Of a stretch of DNA of 32,005 bases, positions 14,957 to 23,310 are shown one piece after another. The stretch spans positions 1 to 32,005 of the forward strand of contig CAJFIN010000013.1 in the NCBI GenBank assembly GCA_904381335.1. The letters are read 5' to 3'. A program made the translations under genes and the position numbers. This DNA is from Candidatus Neoanaerotignum galli. Its GTDB lineage: Bacteria; Bacillota; Clostridia; Lachnospirales; Anaerotignaceae. Positions within the stretch are counted from its first letter, which is position 1. The number at the start of each line of letters is the position of its first letter. The notes below the pieces were generated by a model. It had not been told where the DNA came from. It saw only the letters and a program-made list of their open reading frames with translations, and did no database searches.

Positions 14957-15673
14957 TTGCATTTTTTCTCCCATTGGTTTTCTCAGAAAAAGCCATTGAT
15001 TTTTTACGGTGTATCTGCCGCCGCTTTAATGATCTGTCTGGTCGGCTCGCACCAGACGATCCAAGCGTATGCCCCCCTTCCTTCCCAAGCCAAAGAAGTC
15101 TCTTCTTTGGAAGGAGAAGTGACCACACCCTATTTAGAAACAGAAGAAGCGGTGCTAACTGCGCTTGAAAACAGTTTCACCGTTGATACACAAAAACGGG
15201 CTCAAGCCGAAGCCCAGGCCGCTCGCATAGAGCGACAGGCTGCACGGCAAAAAGCAGAGGAAGCCGCCGCCCATCTACCGGAAGGGCTCCCCTTAGAAGG
15301 AGTGATTACCTCCGAATTTGGCGGCCGCTCAGATCCAGCCACTGGCCAGGACAGCAGACATGATGGCGTAGATCTTGGTGTGGCTGAAGGTACTGCCGTA
15401 GCTGCCACTGCGAAAGGGACCGTGGTATTTACAGGAGAAATGGGTGATTATGGTCTTACCATTGTGATCGACCATGGCAATGGTTATGAGACCTGGTATG
15501 CTCATAACAGCCTTTTGGCCGTAACCGAAGGCACCATCGTCAGCCGGGGCAATATCATCGCCTACTCTGGTAATACTGGCTATTCCACCGGTCCCCACCT
15601 TCATTATGAGATCCGGCAAAACGGCGTCCCCATCGACCCCCTTTCCCCTTTGCCAAGTACTGATGAAGCATAA
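14957..15673 (+). CDS. M23 family metallopeptidase (LytM type), secreted or membrane-anchored
   Basis: About 238 residues. An N-terminal membrane segment (about 14-32) acts as signal or anchor. An alanine/glutamine/glutamate-rich helical linker follows (about 60-107), then a LytM/peptidase M23 domain. Zinc ligands fit H135 and D139 (SRHDGVDLG) and H216 in HLH, with H214 as catalytic histidine. Such enzymes cleave peptidoglycan cross-links or stem peptides; with all ligands present it should be active. Start choice: a GTG at 14948 lies inside an AGGTGA SD motif, while the TTG at 14957 follows that motif by 5 nt and is preferred. Confidence 0.86.
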   Translation: MHFFSHWFSQKKPLIFYGVSAAALMICLVGSHQTIQAYAPLPSQAKEVSSLEGEVTTPYLETEEAVLTALENSFTVDTQKRAQAEAQAARIERQAARQKAEEAAAHLPEGLPLEGVITSEFGGRSDPATGQDSRHDGVDLGVAEGTAVAATAKGTVVFTGEMGDYGLTIVIDHGNGYETWYAHNSLLAVTEGTIVSRGNIIAYSGNTGYSTGPHLHYEIRQNGVPIDPLSPLPSTDEA

Positions 15674-15734
15674 GCCAAATCACTGGATCGTGGCGCTTTT
15701 TCACAAAACGAATCCAAACCATGCTGTAGTTTTT

Positions 15735-15767
15735 CCCCTGCCGCTTTTTGTAGTGACAGGGGTTTTG
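15735..15767 (+). terminator. Terminator of the M23 gene
   Basis: CCCCTG (15735-15740) pairs with CAGGGG (15757-15762), with further inner pairs, followed by TTTTG. It is 62 nt after the stop. Confidence 0.7.
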
Positions 15768-16074
15768 TGCCCTTTCCCTTCTGTGCTTGGGGAAATGATA
15801 AGCGGTATGCCTTTTTCTCCTTCTGATGTCTTAGCCTCGGCTAGAGAGCCACTTTAGCCTCAAAAATACCCTGTGCTGACGCCAAGCGAGTCCTCCTTCC
15901 GCTGCCATTTCTCCCCCATCTTCTTGTTGCGCGCGAAAGATATCTCCCTCTTTCCATTGCCTGATCCACCTATCTCGCCTATAACCTATAAAAGGTACAT
16001 GATGCGCCTAAAAACCCGATGAGCTCTCCTTGGGTCCCAATGATTGCCTCAGAGAATCACTCCATCTGCACTAG
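15768..16074. other. Intergenic region between the M23 and PHP genes
   Basis: No gene is supported. A minus-strand frame of about 45 codons near 15860-16000 has no start with an SD site and no recognised motif; it could be a decayed remnant. Confidence 0.4.
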
Positions 16075-16105
16075 AAAAACCGCCTCTTTTTTAGAAGCGG
16101 TTTTC
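16075..16105. terminator. Terminator of the PHP gene
   Basis: AAAACCGC (16076-16083) pairs with GCGGTTTT (16097-16104), with an inner TCT/AGA pairing. Flanking A and T runs let it act on both strands, mainly for the minus-strand gene. Confidence 0.82.
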
Positions 16106-16122
16106 GTTCTTAGGGCATCAAT

Positions 16123-16929
16123 TCATCCCTTTTCCCCTGTTAACGGCTGCTGTTTACAAAACCGGGTTACTTCCTGAAATCCTGCCGCCAACAACAGCGT
16201 ATGGGCCTGTTCAAAATGGCTGGCAATATCCTCTGGGCGATGCGCATCGCTGCCCACAGTCACAATCCGGCCGCCCAGGTCATAATACCGTTTTAAAATG
16301 TCAAACTGGGGATGGGTCCGGTTTAACCCATACCGAAATCCGGAAGTATTGACCTCCAGCCCCTTTCCCTGATCGATTAGTCCCCGCAGGATTCGATCCA
16401 GCACCGGAGCATATTGGTCATAGGTGAGGGTGGGGTCCGCATAACCACCATACCGGCTGATAAAATCAATATGGCCATACACCTGAAACACCGGGCAGTG
16501 TTCCACATGGTAAAGCACATCTTCAAAATACCGTTCGTACGCTTCTTCTTTCGTCTTGCCCACAAAAAAGTCCGGCATACATAAATCGCATCGGTCTACA
16601 CAATGGCTGCTGCCAATGATAAAATCATATTCGTTGTCCGCAACCATTTGCCGAATCTGATCGTACACATGGCGCTGAAGCCCCATCTCCACCCCCAGCC
16701 GAATGATGATTTTCCCCCGGTATTTTTCTCTCAGCCGTTCTACCTCCGCCCGGTAAGGCTCATAGTCAAACCAAAACGGATAATCTGGGTCAGGATAATC
16801 TAGGTCAATATGGTCCGTCACGGCAATTTCAGATAATCCCAAGGCAATTGCCTGACGGATATTGTCCTCCATAGGCGTATCGCTGTCGCTGGAAAAAGAA
16901 GAATGGGTATGATAATCTGCAAAAAACAT
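16123..16929 (-). CDS. hisK: PHP-domain histidinol-phosphatase (HisJ family)
   Basis: This encodes 268 residues with the PHP metal-dependent phosphoesterase fold. The metal motifs are ADYHTHSSFSSDSD (H7, H9), VTDHIDLDYP, an acidic LGVEMG strand, GSSHCVD, VYGHIDFISRYGG and the final GSDAHRPEDI. The layout matches the HisJ/HisK-type histidinol-phosphatases of Bacillota, which hydrolyse L-histidinol phosphate in histidine synthesis. No other his genes are present here, so another phosphoester substrate is possible. AAAGGAG lies before the ATG. The gene stands alone between its own promoter and terminator. Confidence 0.82.
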   Translation of the reverse strand: MFFADYHTHSSFSSDSDTPMEDNIRQAIALGLSEIAVTDHIDLDYPDPDYPFWFDYEPYRAEVERLREKYRGKIIIRLGVEMGLQRHVYDQIRQMVADNEYDFIIGSSHCVDRCDLCMPDFFVGKTKEEAYERYFEDVLYHVEHCPVFQVYGHIDFISRYGGYADPTLTYDQYAPVLDRILRGLIDQGKGLEVNTSGFRYGLNRTHPQFDILKRYYDLGGRIVTVGSDAHRPEDIASHFEQAHTLLLAAGFQEVTRFCKQQPLTGEKG

Positions 16930-16962
16930 CGCGCTGCTCCTTTCTTATGCTCCTTCTTTCCT

Positions 16963-16990
16963 AGTATAGCATAGCCCTTTGAAAATGCAA
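16963..16990 (-). promoter_or_regulatory. Promoter of the PHP gene
   Basis: On the minus strand TTGCAT (16990-16985), a 16-bp spacer and TATACT (16968-16963). It is divergent from the thrS promoter 25 bp away. Confidence 0.7.
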
Positions 16991-17014
16991 TCGCTCAAAA
17001 ATCATTTTCCTGCC

Positions 17015-17042
17015 TTGACACGCTCTGTTTTTGTGCTATAAT
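17015..17042 (+). promoter_or_regulatory. Promoter of the thrS T-box transcript
   Basis: Perfect TTGACA (17015-17020), a 16-bp spacer and perfect TATAAT (17037-17042). The start is near 17049. Confidence 0.85.
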
Positions 17043-17048
17043 CATAGC

Positions 17049-17298
17049 AGAAAATGCGATGATGAGGAAGTCCCTTGGGGCGGCCTGATCCAGAGAAAAG
17101 CCCATTTGCTGCAAGGGCTTTGCGGCCGGATGCCTCCTGTGGAATACCGCCTCGGAGCGGCTCTAATCCAGCCCGTTTCGGCCCCGTTACCGGCCCTATA
17201 ATGAAGTGGTGATCCTCACAAGAAGGGTGGAACCGCGGGTAAAAAACTACTCGTCCCTTTTTTCGTCTATTTAGGCGCAAAAAGCGGACGTTTTTTTT
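17049..17298 (+). promoter_or_regulatory. Threonine T-box riboswitch
   Basis: The leader has the T-box core GGGTGGAACCGCGGG (17225-17239), whose TGGA would pair with the UCCA 3' end of uncharged tRNA-Thr. A long stem I region starts near 17057 with GATGAGGAAG. A likely ACC threonine specifier lies at 17146-17148, though its loop was not modelled. The competing terminator is CGTCCCTTTTT (17252-17262) pairing with AAAAAGCGGACG (17279-17290, one bulged C), followed by eight T. Uncharged tRNA-Thr would switch the fold and allow thrS transcription. Confidence 0.9.
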
Positions 17299-17343
17299 GT
17301 CCGCTGCGCCGCATCAATTATCCTCAGAAAGGAGTAATCTGAT

Positions 17344-19242
17344 ATGAACATTACCTTGCCCGATGGCTCCGTCAAAACATTTGATGCGCCAGTAACCGTA
17401 CTTGAGATTGCAAAATCCATTAGCGAAGGTTTGGCCAGAAATGCCTGCTGCGGCCTGGTCAATGGCGAAGTAAAAGACTTGCGCTATGAAGTGGCCGATG
17501 ATGCAAAAGTGTCCATCTGCACCTTCGATGATCCCGATGGCAAACGAGCTTTCCGTCACACTGCCAGCCATATCATGGCCCAAGCCATTAAACACCTCTT
17601 TCCCGAAACAAAACTGGCCATCGGTCCCTCTATCGAAGATGGATTCTACTATGATTTTGACCGGGAAACTCCCTTCACAGAAGATGATCTGCGCAAAATT
17701 GAAGAAGAAATGAAAAAGATCGTCAAAGAAGACCTGCCTTTGGAGCGCTTCACCCTGCCGCGGGCAGAAGCCATCGCCTTTATGAAAGAGAAAGATGAAC
17801 CCTATAAGGTGGAACTGATTGAAGACTTGCCTGAAGATGCAGAAATTTCTTTCTACCGCCAAGGTGATTTCACCGATCTATGCGCCGGCCCACATCTGAT
17901 GAGCACGAAGCCCATCAAAGCCATTAAGCTGATGAGCGTAGCCGGGGCCTATTGGAGAGGCAGCGAGAAAAATAAAATGCTCTCTCGTATCTACGGTACT
18001 GCCTACCCCAAAGCCAGTGAACTGGAAGCCTATCTGCACATGCTGGAAGAAGCAAAGAAACGGGATCACCGGAAACTGGGCAAAGAACTGAAACTTTTCG
18101 CCCTCATGGATGAAGGTCCAGGCTTCCCCTTCTTCCTGCCCAAAGGCATGATCTTGAAAAACACGCTTTTGGATTATTGGCGTGAAATTCATAAAAAAGC
18201 AGGTTATGTGGAAATTTCCACCCCTGCAATTCTCTCCCGGAAGCTCTGGGAAACCAGCGGCCACTGGGATCACTACAAAGAAAACATGTATACCACCGTC
18301 ATTGATGATGAAGACTATGCCATCAAGCCCATGAACTGCCCCGGCGGTATGTTAGTTTATAAACTGGAGCCCCATTCCTATCGGGATCTGCCTTTGCGCA
18401 TGGGCGAAATTGGTCTGGTACACCGCCACGAAAAAAGCGGCGCCCTGCATGGCTTGATGCGGGTGCGTTGCTTTAACCAGGATGACGCCCACATTTTCAT
18501 GACGCCGGATCAGATCCGCGATGAAATCAAAGGCGTAGTGCATCTGATTGACAGCGTTTATAGCCTCTTTGGCTTTAAATACCATGTGGAACTGTCCACC
18601 CGGCCGGAAAACAGCATGGGCAGTGATGAAGATTGGGAGCGCGCTACCGAAGGCCTGCGGGGCGCCCTAGAAGATATGGATCTGCCTTATCTGGTTAACG
18701 AAGGTGATGGCGCATTTTATGGCCCCAAGATCGACTTTCATCTGGAAGACTCCCTGGGCCGGACTTGGCAGTGTGGCACCATCCAGCTGGATATGCAGCT
18801 GCCAGAACGCTTTGAACTGGAATATACCGACAAAGATGGTCAGAAAAAACGCCCTGTGATGATCCACCGCGTATGCTTTGGCTCCATTGAGCGGTTTATC
18901 GGTATCCTCATCGAGCACTATGCCGGCCAATTCCCCACTTGGCTCTCTCCGGTTCAGGTGAAAGTGCTCTCCATTTCTGAAAAGCATGAAGGCTATGCAA
19001 AACAGGTAGCAGATGCCTTAGATGCTGCTGGAATTCGCGTGGAAACCGACTTCCGGAACGAAAAAATTGGTTACAAAATCCGAGAAGCCAGAAATGAGCG
19101 CGTGCCTTATATCGTGATCTGCGGCGAAAAAGAAGAAGAAACGGGCAAGATCTCTCTGCGCAGCCGCCAGGGCGATGAAGGAGAAACCGATCTGGATGCT
19201 TTCATTGGCCGCGTAAAAGAAGAAATTGCCTCTCGGAAATAA
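17344..19242 (+). CDS. thrS: Threonine--tRNA ligase
   Basis: This encodes 632 residues, full length. An N-terminal TGS domain (1-60) is followed by the editing region with HTASH (72-76) and CAGPH. The class II catalytic core holds the zinc site expected for ThrRS: C332 (MNCPGG), H383 (QDDAHIF) and H508 (MIHRVCFGS). Motif 2 is LVHRHEKSG and motif 3 is GSIERFIGILIEHY. A C-terminal anticodon-binding domain (about 535-632) ends the chain. The enzyme charges tRNA-Thr and removes mischarged serine. GGAG precedes the ATG. Expression is controlled by the T-box leader. Confidence 0.97.
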   Translation: MNITLPDGSVKTFDAPVTVLEIAKSISEGLARNACCGLVNGEVKDLRYEVADDAKVSICTFDDPDGKRAFRHTASHIMAQAIKHLFPETKLAIGPSIEDGFYYDFDRETPFTEDDLRKIEEEMKKIVKEDLPLERFTLPRAEAIAFMKEKDEPYKVELIEDLPEDAEISFYRQGDFTDLCAGPHLMSTKPIKAIKLMSVAGAYWRGSEKNKMLSRIYGTAYPKASELEAYLHMLEEAKKRDHRKLGKELKLFALMDEGPGFPFFLPKGMILKNTLLDYWREIHKKAGYVEISTPAILSRKLWETSGHWDHYKENMYTTVIDDEDYAIKPMNCPGGMLVYKLEPHSYRDLPLRMGEIGLVHRHEKSGALHGLMRVRCFNQDDAHIFMTPDQIRDEIKGVVHLIDSVYSLFGFKYHVELSTRPENSMGSDEDWERATEGLRGALEDMDLPYLVNEGDGAFYGPKIDFHLEDSLGRTWQCGTIQLDMQLPERFELEYTDKDGQKKRPVMIHRVCFGSIERFIGILIEHYAGQFPTWLSPVQVKVLSISEKHEGYAKQVADALDAAGIRVETDFRNEKIGYKIREARNERVPYIVICGEKEEETGKISLRSRQGDEGETDLDAFIGRVKEEIASRK

Positions 19243-19248
19243 AAATCC

Positions 19249-19277
19249 TTGACAAAGGTAATTCTTTATAGTATAAT
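19249..19277 (+). promoter_or_regulatory. Promoter of the infC operon
   Basis: Perfect TTGACA (19249-19254), a 17-bp spacer and perfect TATAAT (19272-19277), just 6 nt after the thrS stop. Confidence 0.88.
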
Positions 19278-19283
19278 TCATTG

Positions 19284-19420
19284 GTAAACAAGTAGAAGTT
19301 CCGCTTCTCACCCTGCGCCAACGGCAGCAGTGGTCGATATCATGAGTATTTTGGCCCATTGTAGGTCTGAGATAACGCATGCAAAAGAGCGGATGGAGAT
19401 GTTCCAGCCGCTCTTTTTTT
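19284..19420 (+). promoter_or_regulatory. L20-type autoregulatory leader with terminator
   Basis: The leader has an AGAAG...CTTCT hairpin (about 19292-19306) and a TTTTGGCCCATTGTAGG segment like those in Bacillota infC-rpmI-rplT leaders, where protein L20 binds and promotes premature termination. The terminator is GAGCGG (19387-19392) pairing with CCGCTC (19408-19413), extended by TGGA/TCCA, with seven T. Identification is from layout and remembered motif resemblance. Confidence 0.72.
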
Positions 19421-19453
19421 GAGAAGCGATTCCATTTTAGGAGGTGCAATACC

Positions 19454-19960
19454 ATTACTGAGTTAATGATTAATGAGCAAATCAGAGATAGAGAAGTCCG
19501 TCTGATTGATGAGACCGGCCAGCAGCTGGGTGTAGTGAGCGCAAAAGAAGCCCAAAAAATCGCTGATGAAAAACATCTTGATCTGGTAAAGATCGCTCCC
19601 ACTGCCAAGCCCCCCGTCTGCAAGATCATGGATTACGGTAAATACCGCTTCGATCAGGCCAAAAAAGAAAAAGAGGCTCGTAAGAAACAAAAAACCGTAG
19701 ACATCAAAGAACTTCGTCTCTCTCCCTCTATTGACACTCATGACGTCCAGGTGAAGGTGAAAAAGGCCATCGAGTTTTTGAAAAACGGCGATAAGGTCAA
19801 AATCTCCATTCGTTTCCGCGGTCGCGAAATCGGCCATTCCAAAACCGCAGTCACCATTATGGAGGACTTCGCCAAGGAGATTGCCGAATACGGCGTGGTA
19901 GATAAAGCACCAAAAATGGAAGCCCGGAGCCTTGTGATGTTCCTGGCGCCCAAAGCATAA
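19454..19960 (+). CDS. infC: Translation initiation factor IF-3
   Basis: About 168 residues. IF-3 binds the 30S subunit, prevents subunit joining and checks the start codon. The N-domain has LMINEQIRDREVRLID and the linker to KPPVCKIMDYGKYRF; the lysine-rich linker and the C-domain (KVKISIRFRGREIGHSK) follow. The start appears to be ATT at 19454, 9 nt after AGGAGG. The first in-frame ATG, at 19466, is 21 nt from the SD site. A rare AUU start is known in infC and allows IF-3 to limit its own translation. Leftward extension of the frame runs into the leader terminator and is rejected. Confidence 0.95.
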   Translation: MTELMINEQIRDREVRLIDETGQQLGVVSAKEAQKIADEKHLDLVKIAPTAKPPVCKIMDYGKYRFDQAKKEKEARKKQKTVDIKELRLSPSIDTHDVQVKVKKAIEFLKNGDKVKISIRFRGREIGHSKTAVTIMEDFAKEIAEYGVVDKAPKMEARSLVMFLAPKA

Positions 19961-19996
19961 ATCCCATCGATCACAATTGAAGGAGGATCATCCATT

Positions 19997-20197
19997 ATGC
20001 CTAAACTGAAAACCAAAAGAGCAGTAGCGAAACGTTTTAAGATCACCGGCAGCGGCCAGCTGAAACGCCATAAATGCAACACGCAGCATATTCTTGGCAA
20101 AAAGAGCACCAAACGGAAAAGAAATCTGAGAAAAGCCACCCTTACCGACAAGACCGTGCTCAACAGCATCAAGAAAAAACTGTTACCGTATGCATAA
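19997..20197 (+). CDS. rpmI: 50S ribosomal protein L35
   Basis: This encodes 66 residues starting [20 protein letters not shown] and continuing [15 protein letters not shown], the standard bL35 sequence. It is very basic and binds 23S rRNA. An AAGGAGG site precedes the ATG. It sits between infC and rplT in the usual order. Confidence 0.97.
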   Translation: MPKLKTKRAVAKRFKITGSGQLKRHKCNTQHILGKKSTKRKRNLRKATLTDKTVLNSIKKKLLPYA

Positions 20198-20231
20198 TCT
20201 GTAAGCCCATATTCATAGGAGGAATCATACC

Positions 20232-20588
20232 ATGGCAAGAGTGAAAGGCGCGCTTAACGCGAGAAAAAAACATAAAAAAATTCTGAAACTGGCCAGAGGC
20301 TACCGGGGCGCTAGAAGCAAACAATACCGCGTGGCAAAACAGTCTGTGATGAAAGCAATGGCCACCGCATTTGCTGGCCGCAAACAGACCAAACGGGAAT
20401 ACCGCCGTCTGTGGATCACCAGAATCAATGCGGCAGCCCGGATCAACAATATCTCCTACAGCCAGCTGATGCATGGCCTGAAATTGGCCAACGTTACCAT
20501 CAACCGCAAAATGCTTGCCGACTTGGCCGTTTCCGATGCCGCCGGCTTCGCTAAACTGGTTGACACTGCAAAAGCCAAACTGAACTAA
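20232..20588 (+). CDS. rplT: 50S ribosomal protein L20
   Basis: This encodes 118 residues starting [20 protein letters not shown], the long basic N-terminal helix of bL20, followed by the globular RNA-binding domain ([19 protein letters not shown]). L20 is needed for early 50S assembly and is the expected repressor acting on the leader at 19284-19420. AGGAGG lies 8 nt before the ATG. Confidence 0.97.
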   Translation: MARVKGALNARKKHKKILKLARGYRGARSKQYRVAKQSVMKAMATAFAGRKQTKREYRRLWITRINAAARINNISYSQLMHGLKLANVTINRKMLADLAVSDAAGFAKLVDTAKAKLN

Positions 20589-20609
20589 TAAGATTAGGAG
20601 GAAAATCAA

Positions 20610-20870
20610 GTGGCAAACATTAAATCCGCAAAGAAAAGAATCATCATCACGGCCAAAAAGAGCCTGCAAAATAAAATGATCAAAAGCAGAACCAAAACTG
20701 CTATGAAAAAAGTGATCCTGGCTGTTGAAGCAAAAGATAAGACTGCTGCGGAAGCTGCATTAAAAGATGCCATTTCCGCCATCGACCGTGCTTATGCCAA
20801 AGGCATCATCAAAAAGAATAGCTGCGCTAGAAAGAAATCCAGCCTTTGCAAACTGGTATCTTCTCTGTAA
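20610..20870 (+). CDS. rpsT: 30S ribosomal protein S20
   Basis: This encodes 86 residues from a GTG start at 20610 preceded by AGGAGG. The MANIKSAKKRI start, the KTAMKK segment and the C-terminal YAKGIIKKNSCARKKSSL match bS20, a three-helix protein that binds 16S rRNA during 30S assembly. It lies 21 nt after rplT and before the tandem terminators, so it is the last gene of the IF-3 operon. This location is unusual, since rpsT is usually separate (near holA/lepA in many Bacillota). Two cysteines replace more usual residues near the C-terminus. Confidence 0.93.
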   Translation: MANIKSAKKRIIITAKKSLQNKMIKSRTKTAMKKVILAVEAKDKTAAEAALKDAISAIDRAYAKGIIKKNSCARKKSSLCKLVSSL

Positions 20871-20878
20871 GCATCCTT

Positions 20879-20909
20879 TTACGGAAGGGGTAACCCCTTC
20901 CGTTTTTTG
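20879..20909 (+). terminator. First terminator of the infC operon
   Basis: A perfect 10-bp stem ACGGAAGGGG (20881-20890) pairs with CCCCTTCCGT (20894-20903), with a TAA loop and a six-T tail, 10 nt after the rpsT stop. Confidence 0.92.
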
Positions 20910-20936
20910 CCCATCCCCAATGGATGGGCTTTTTTA
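20909..20936 (+). terminator. Second, tandem terminator of the infC operon
   Basis: GCCCATCC (20909-20916) pairs with GGATGGGC (20922-20929) around a CCAAT loop, followed by six T. It starts where the tail of the first terminator ends. Confidence 0.88.
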
Positions 20937-21024
20937 TTTTCTCCCTTCCTCCACCCTCCGACATTTGCCCTTTTGCCACTCCTATGCGGCCATAGAAAAA
21001 GCCTGGCATATGGCCTTCGGTGAT

Positions 21025-22170
21025 TTAAATATAGTGACGTAAAAACTGATGCATCAGTGCTTCCCATTGCTCTGGATCACGGATCTGCTGTTCCGTGTTG
21101 GCAATGCGCATCCGATCTTCTGGCCGCAGCAGCCCCATTTGCCGGTAAGTACCACCAAAACAAAGCCGTCTGGCCAACTGATACTGCCGCCGCTCTTTTT
21201 CTGGCAGGGCGAAAAACCCATCAATCACAGATAACATGGTTTCTTTATCCCGATCTAAATAGCCTTCCACATCCGGCAGTAAGTTTATGATATGGTCACT
21301 GATGAGATACCCATGGCATCCCTCCAGCTGGAAAATCATATTTCGCAGTTCTTCCACCTTCTCTATATCCGTTGATTCATGGAAAGCACCGCTCGTCTTT
21401 AATTGCCACATCGGGGTTTCTTCTTTCACCACAAAAGTACGGATACGGACATAATCCGGGTCAATGGCGCGAATCACCTTTGCTGTCTGGCTGGCATTTT
21501 CTTCAGCCAAATCTGTTCCGCCACTGCCAGGCATATAAAATAAGTTGAACTCAAAGCCGGCCTCCATAATCTTCTGTCCGGCCTCAATTTGCTGCTGCTG
21601 GGTAACCCCTTTATTGAGCAGCTGAAGCACCTTATCACTGCCGCTTTCATACCCAGAATGGATCATTGTCAGCCCTGCTTGCCGCAGCATATGATAATCC
21701 GCCATGGAAATACGGCTTAGCGTATCCGCCCGCCCATAAGAAGCCACCAACTCTAATGAGGGAAGCTTTTCCCGCAAATACCGCACAATTTCAGCTAATT
21801 TCGCCGGCGGCAACACCAGGGTATTCGCATCCTGCAAAAAGACGCTCTTACTGTCATCTGACTCCATCCAACGGTAAACCATGGAAAAACACTCTTTTTC
21901 CCAATCATCCGTCAAAAGTTGATATTCTTCCATCACGGCATCATGGCTGATATTGCCCTGTACATCCCGCAAAGCATCGATTCGATGACGGAAAGCGGCA
22001 ACGGCATCAATATCCTTTTTCACTTCCTCTACCGTACGCATATGAAACGTTCCGCCTCGGTAAAGCGTACAGAAATTACACCGATTCCATGTACAATTTT
22101 CCGTTACCTGCAGCAACAGACTTTCTGCATGAAATGGAGGCCGGATCGGCCCAATGGCAAAGGTTTCCAT
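21025..22170 (-). CDS. Radical SAM protein (B12-independent type)
   Basis: This encodes 381 residues. The cluster motif is C26-x4-C31-x2-C34 (ENCTWNRCNFC), a spacing seen in a known subgroup of radical SAM proteins rather than the standard Cx3Cx2C. A radical SAM barrel follows, with ESGSDKVLQLLNKG near 175-190 (the SAM-contacting GxxE-like region) and FNLFYMPGSGG. No B12-binding domain or C-terminal extra cluster is seen. Its substrate is unknown. It lies 30 nt after the PLP lyase gene and has a strong AAAGGAGG site, so it is expressed with that enzyme and the AraC regulator. Radical SAM membership is firm; function is open. Confidence 0.8.
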   Translation of the reverse strand: METFAIGPIRPPFHAESLLLQVTENCTWNRCNFCTLYRGGTFHMRTVEEVKKDIDAVAAFRHRIDALRDVQGNISHDAVMEEYQLLTDDWEKECFSMVYRWMESDDSKSVFLQDANTLVLPPAKLAEIVRYLREKLPSLELVASYGRADTLSRISMADYHMLRQAGLTMIHSGYESGSDKVLQLLNKGVTQQQQIEAGQKIMEAGFEFNLFYMPGSGGTDLAEENASQTAKVIRAIDPDYVRIRTFVVKEETPMWQLKTSGAFHESTDIEKVEELRNMIFQLEGCHGYLISDHIINLLPDVEGYLDRDKETMLSVIDGFFALPEKERRQYQLARRLCFGGTYRQMGLLRPEDRMRIANTEQQIRDPEQWEALMHQFLRHYI

Positions 22171-22200
22171 ATGTTCTTCCTCCTTTGCTAAATCATATTT

Positions 22201-23283
22201 TTAATAGGATTTACCCCGGCTATCCACCTGGATCACATCCAACACATCTTCCCCTCTCACTAAATAAATCCGGTCGTGAAGGTTTACTGTAGTGCAGCAA
22301 TGGCTGGGGATATACCGAACCAAGTCATTGATGTGGAAGGGGTGATCGGTTATGACATGGGAAATATGTTCTTCACTCATATCGCTTTTTGCCTCGGGAT
22401 ATCCCACCAATACCGGCGTCCCCATATCCACACTGGCCGTCTTTAATCCAGCATCCGTCACCACCAGATCTTTTTTGGTGGAAATTACACTGGCCAACAA
22501 AAACAAACTGCTTTGAAAACTTAGCCCCACCTGATTATAGGCGCTGTCCATAAAGAGATAGCTGCCCGGCTGCACCTCTGTATACATGGTGCCACTGCAT
22601 TCCATATTTTCCATCTGCGCCCGGAAGGTCACCGTTCCCGTGGAAACACCGCTGATCTCTTTGACAGGGATAGCCCGCTCTTCCAGATACTGTTTCAGCG
22701 CCCGCAGTGTATCTTCAATGACCATTGTGGCTGCATAACGTTTGTCATAATCATACTCATGGGCCAAATGCCCGGCATAAGCTTCAATGCCGTCAAATAC
22801 CAATCCCTCTGCCTCTGTGACTGCCTTGGCTAAAGTATAGCACTCCTCAAAGGTATCTACGCCGCACCGGTTTTGGCCAATGTTATACTCCACAAAGACA
22901 TAAATTGTACTGCCTGCCTGCTGGGCTGCCTCACTCAAGTCTTTCACATTTTGTATCTGATCCACACAAACTGTGATCCGGCTTTGCTTGGCCAGCTCCG
23001 CAACCTTTGCAATTTTTGAGGGCTGAGTGATCTCATTGGCAATCAAAACGTCAGAAATTCCTGCTTCTACCAAGTCCTCCGCCTCGCCCAACTTTGCCGC
23101 TGCCAAACCTTTGGCGCCATCGGCCATCTGCATCTTCGCCAATTGCTTGGACTTATGGCTTTTATAATGTGGCCGCAAAGCCACGCCAGCCTTTTCCACA
23201 ATGGCCGCCATTTTTTTCCGGTTCTCCTGCATCACTGGTTCTTCCAGAATCAGTGCCGGGGTAGGAATCTCCCAAATCTTCAT
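22201..23283 (-). CDS. D-threonine aldolase / D-serine dehydratase-like PLP enzyme
   Basis: This encodes 360 residues with an alanine-racemase-type N-terminal barrel and a C-terminal domain of the DSD1/D-threonine aldolase family. The PLP lysine is K41 in RPHYKSHK. The metal site fits H328 and C330 in IPSHCCTTVNLHD, matching the H-x-C zinc pair of eukaryotic D-serine dehydratase. Expected reactions are D-serine deamination or D-threonine or 3-hydroxy-D-amino acid cleavage to glycine. The motif does not separate them. It sits between an AraC regulator (27 nt upstream) and a radical SAM gene, forming an inducible-looking operon. AAAGGAG precedes the ATG. Confidence 0.83.
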   Translation of the reverse strand: MKIWEIPTPALILEEPVMQENRKKMAAIVEKAGVALRPHYKSHKSKQLAKMQMADGAKGLAAAKLGEAEDLVEAGISDVLIANEITQPSKIAKVAELAKQSRITVCVDQIQNVKDLSEAAQQAGSTIYVFVEYNIGQNRCGVDTFEECYTLAKAVTEAEGLVFDGIEAYAGHLAHEYDYDKRYAATMVIEDTLRALKQYLEERAIPVKEISGVSTGTVTFRAQMENMECSGTMYTEVQPGSYLFMDSAYNQVGLSFQSSLFLLASVISTKKDLVVTDAGLKTASVDMGTPVLVGYPEAKSDMSEEHISHVITDHPFHINDLVRYIPSHCCTTVNLHDRIYLVRGEDVLDVIQVDSRGKSY

Positions 23284-23310
23284 GCTGTATACTCCTTTCT
23301 GGATGCCATA

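Noticed and set aside
15860-16000. Minus-strand frame of about 45 codons between the M23 and PHP genes
   Set aside because: No start with ribosome binding site and no recognised motif; too little to call a pseudogene.
17271-17310. A second hairpin, GGCGC with GCGCC and GCGGAC with GTCCGC, behind the T-box
   Set aside because: It overlaps the T-box terminator 3' strand and has its T run in the loop; the terminator pairing with 17252-17262 explains the T tract better.
19379-19453. Upstream extension of infC from the ATG at 19379
   Set aside because: It would run translation through the leader terminator and adds residues absent from IF-3.
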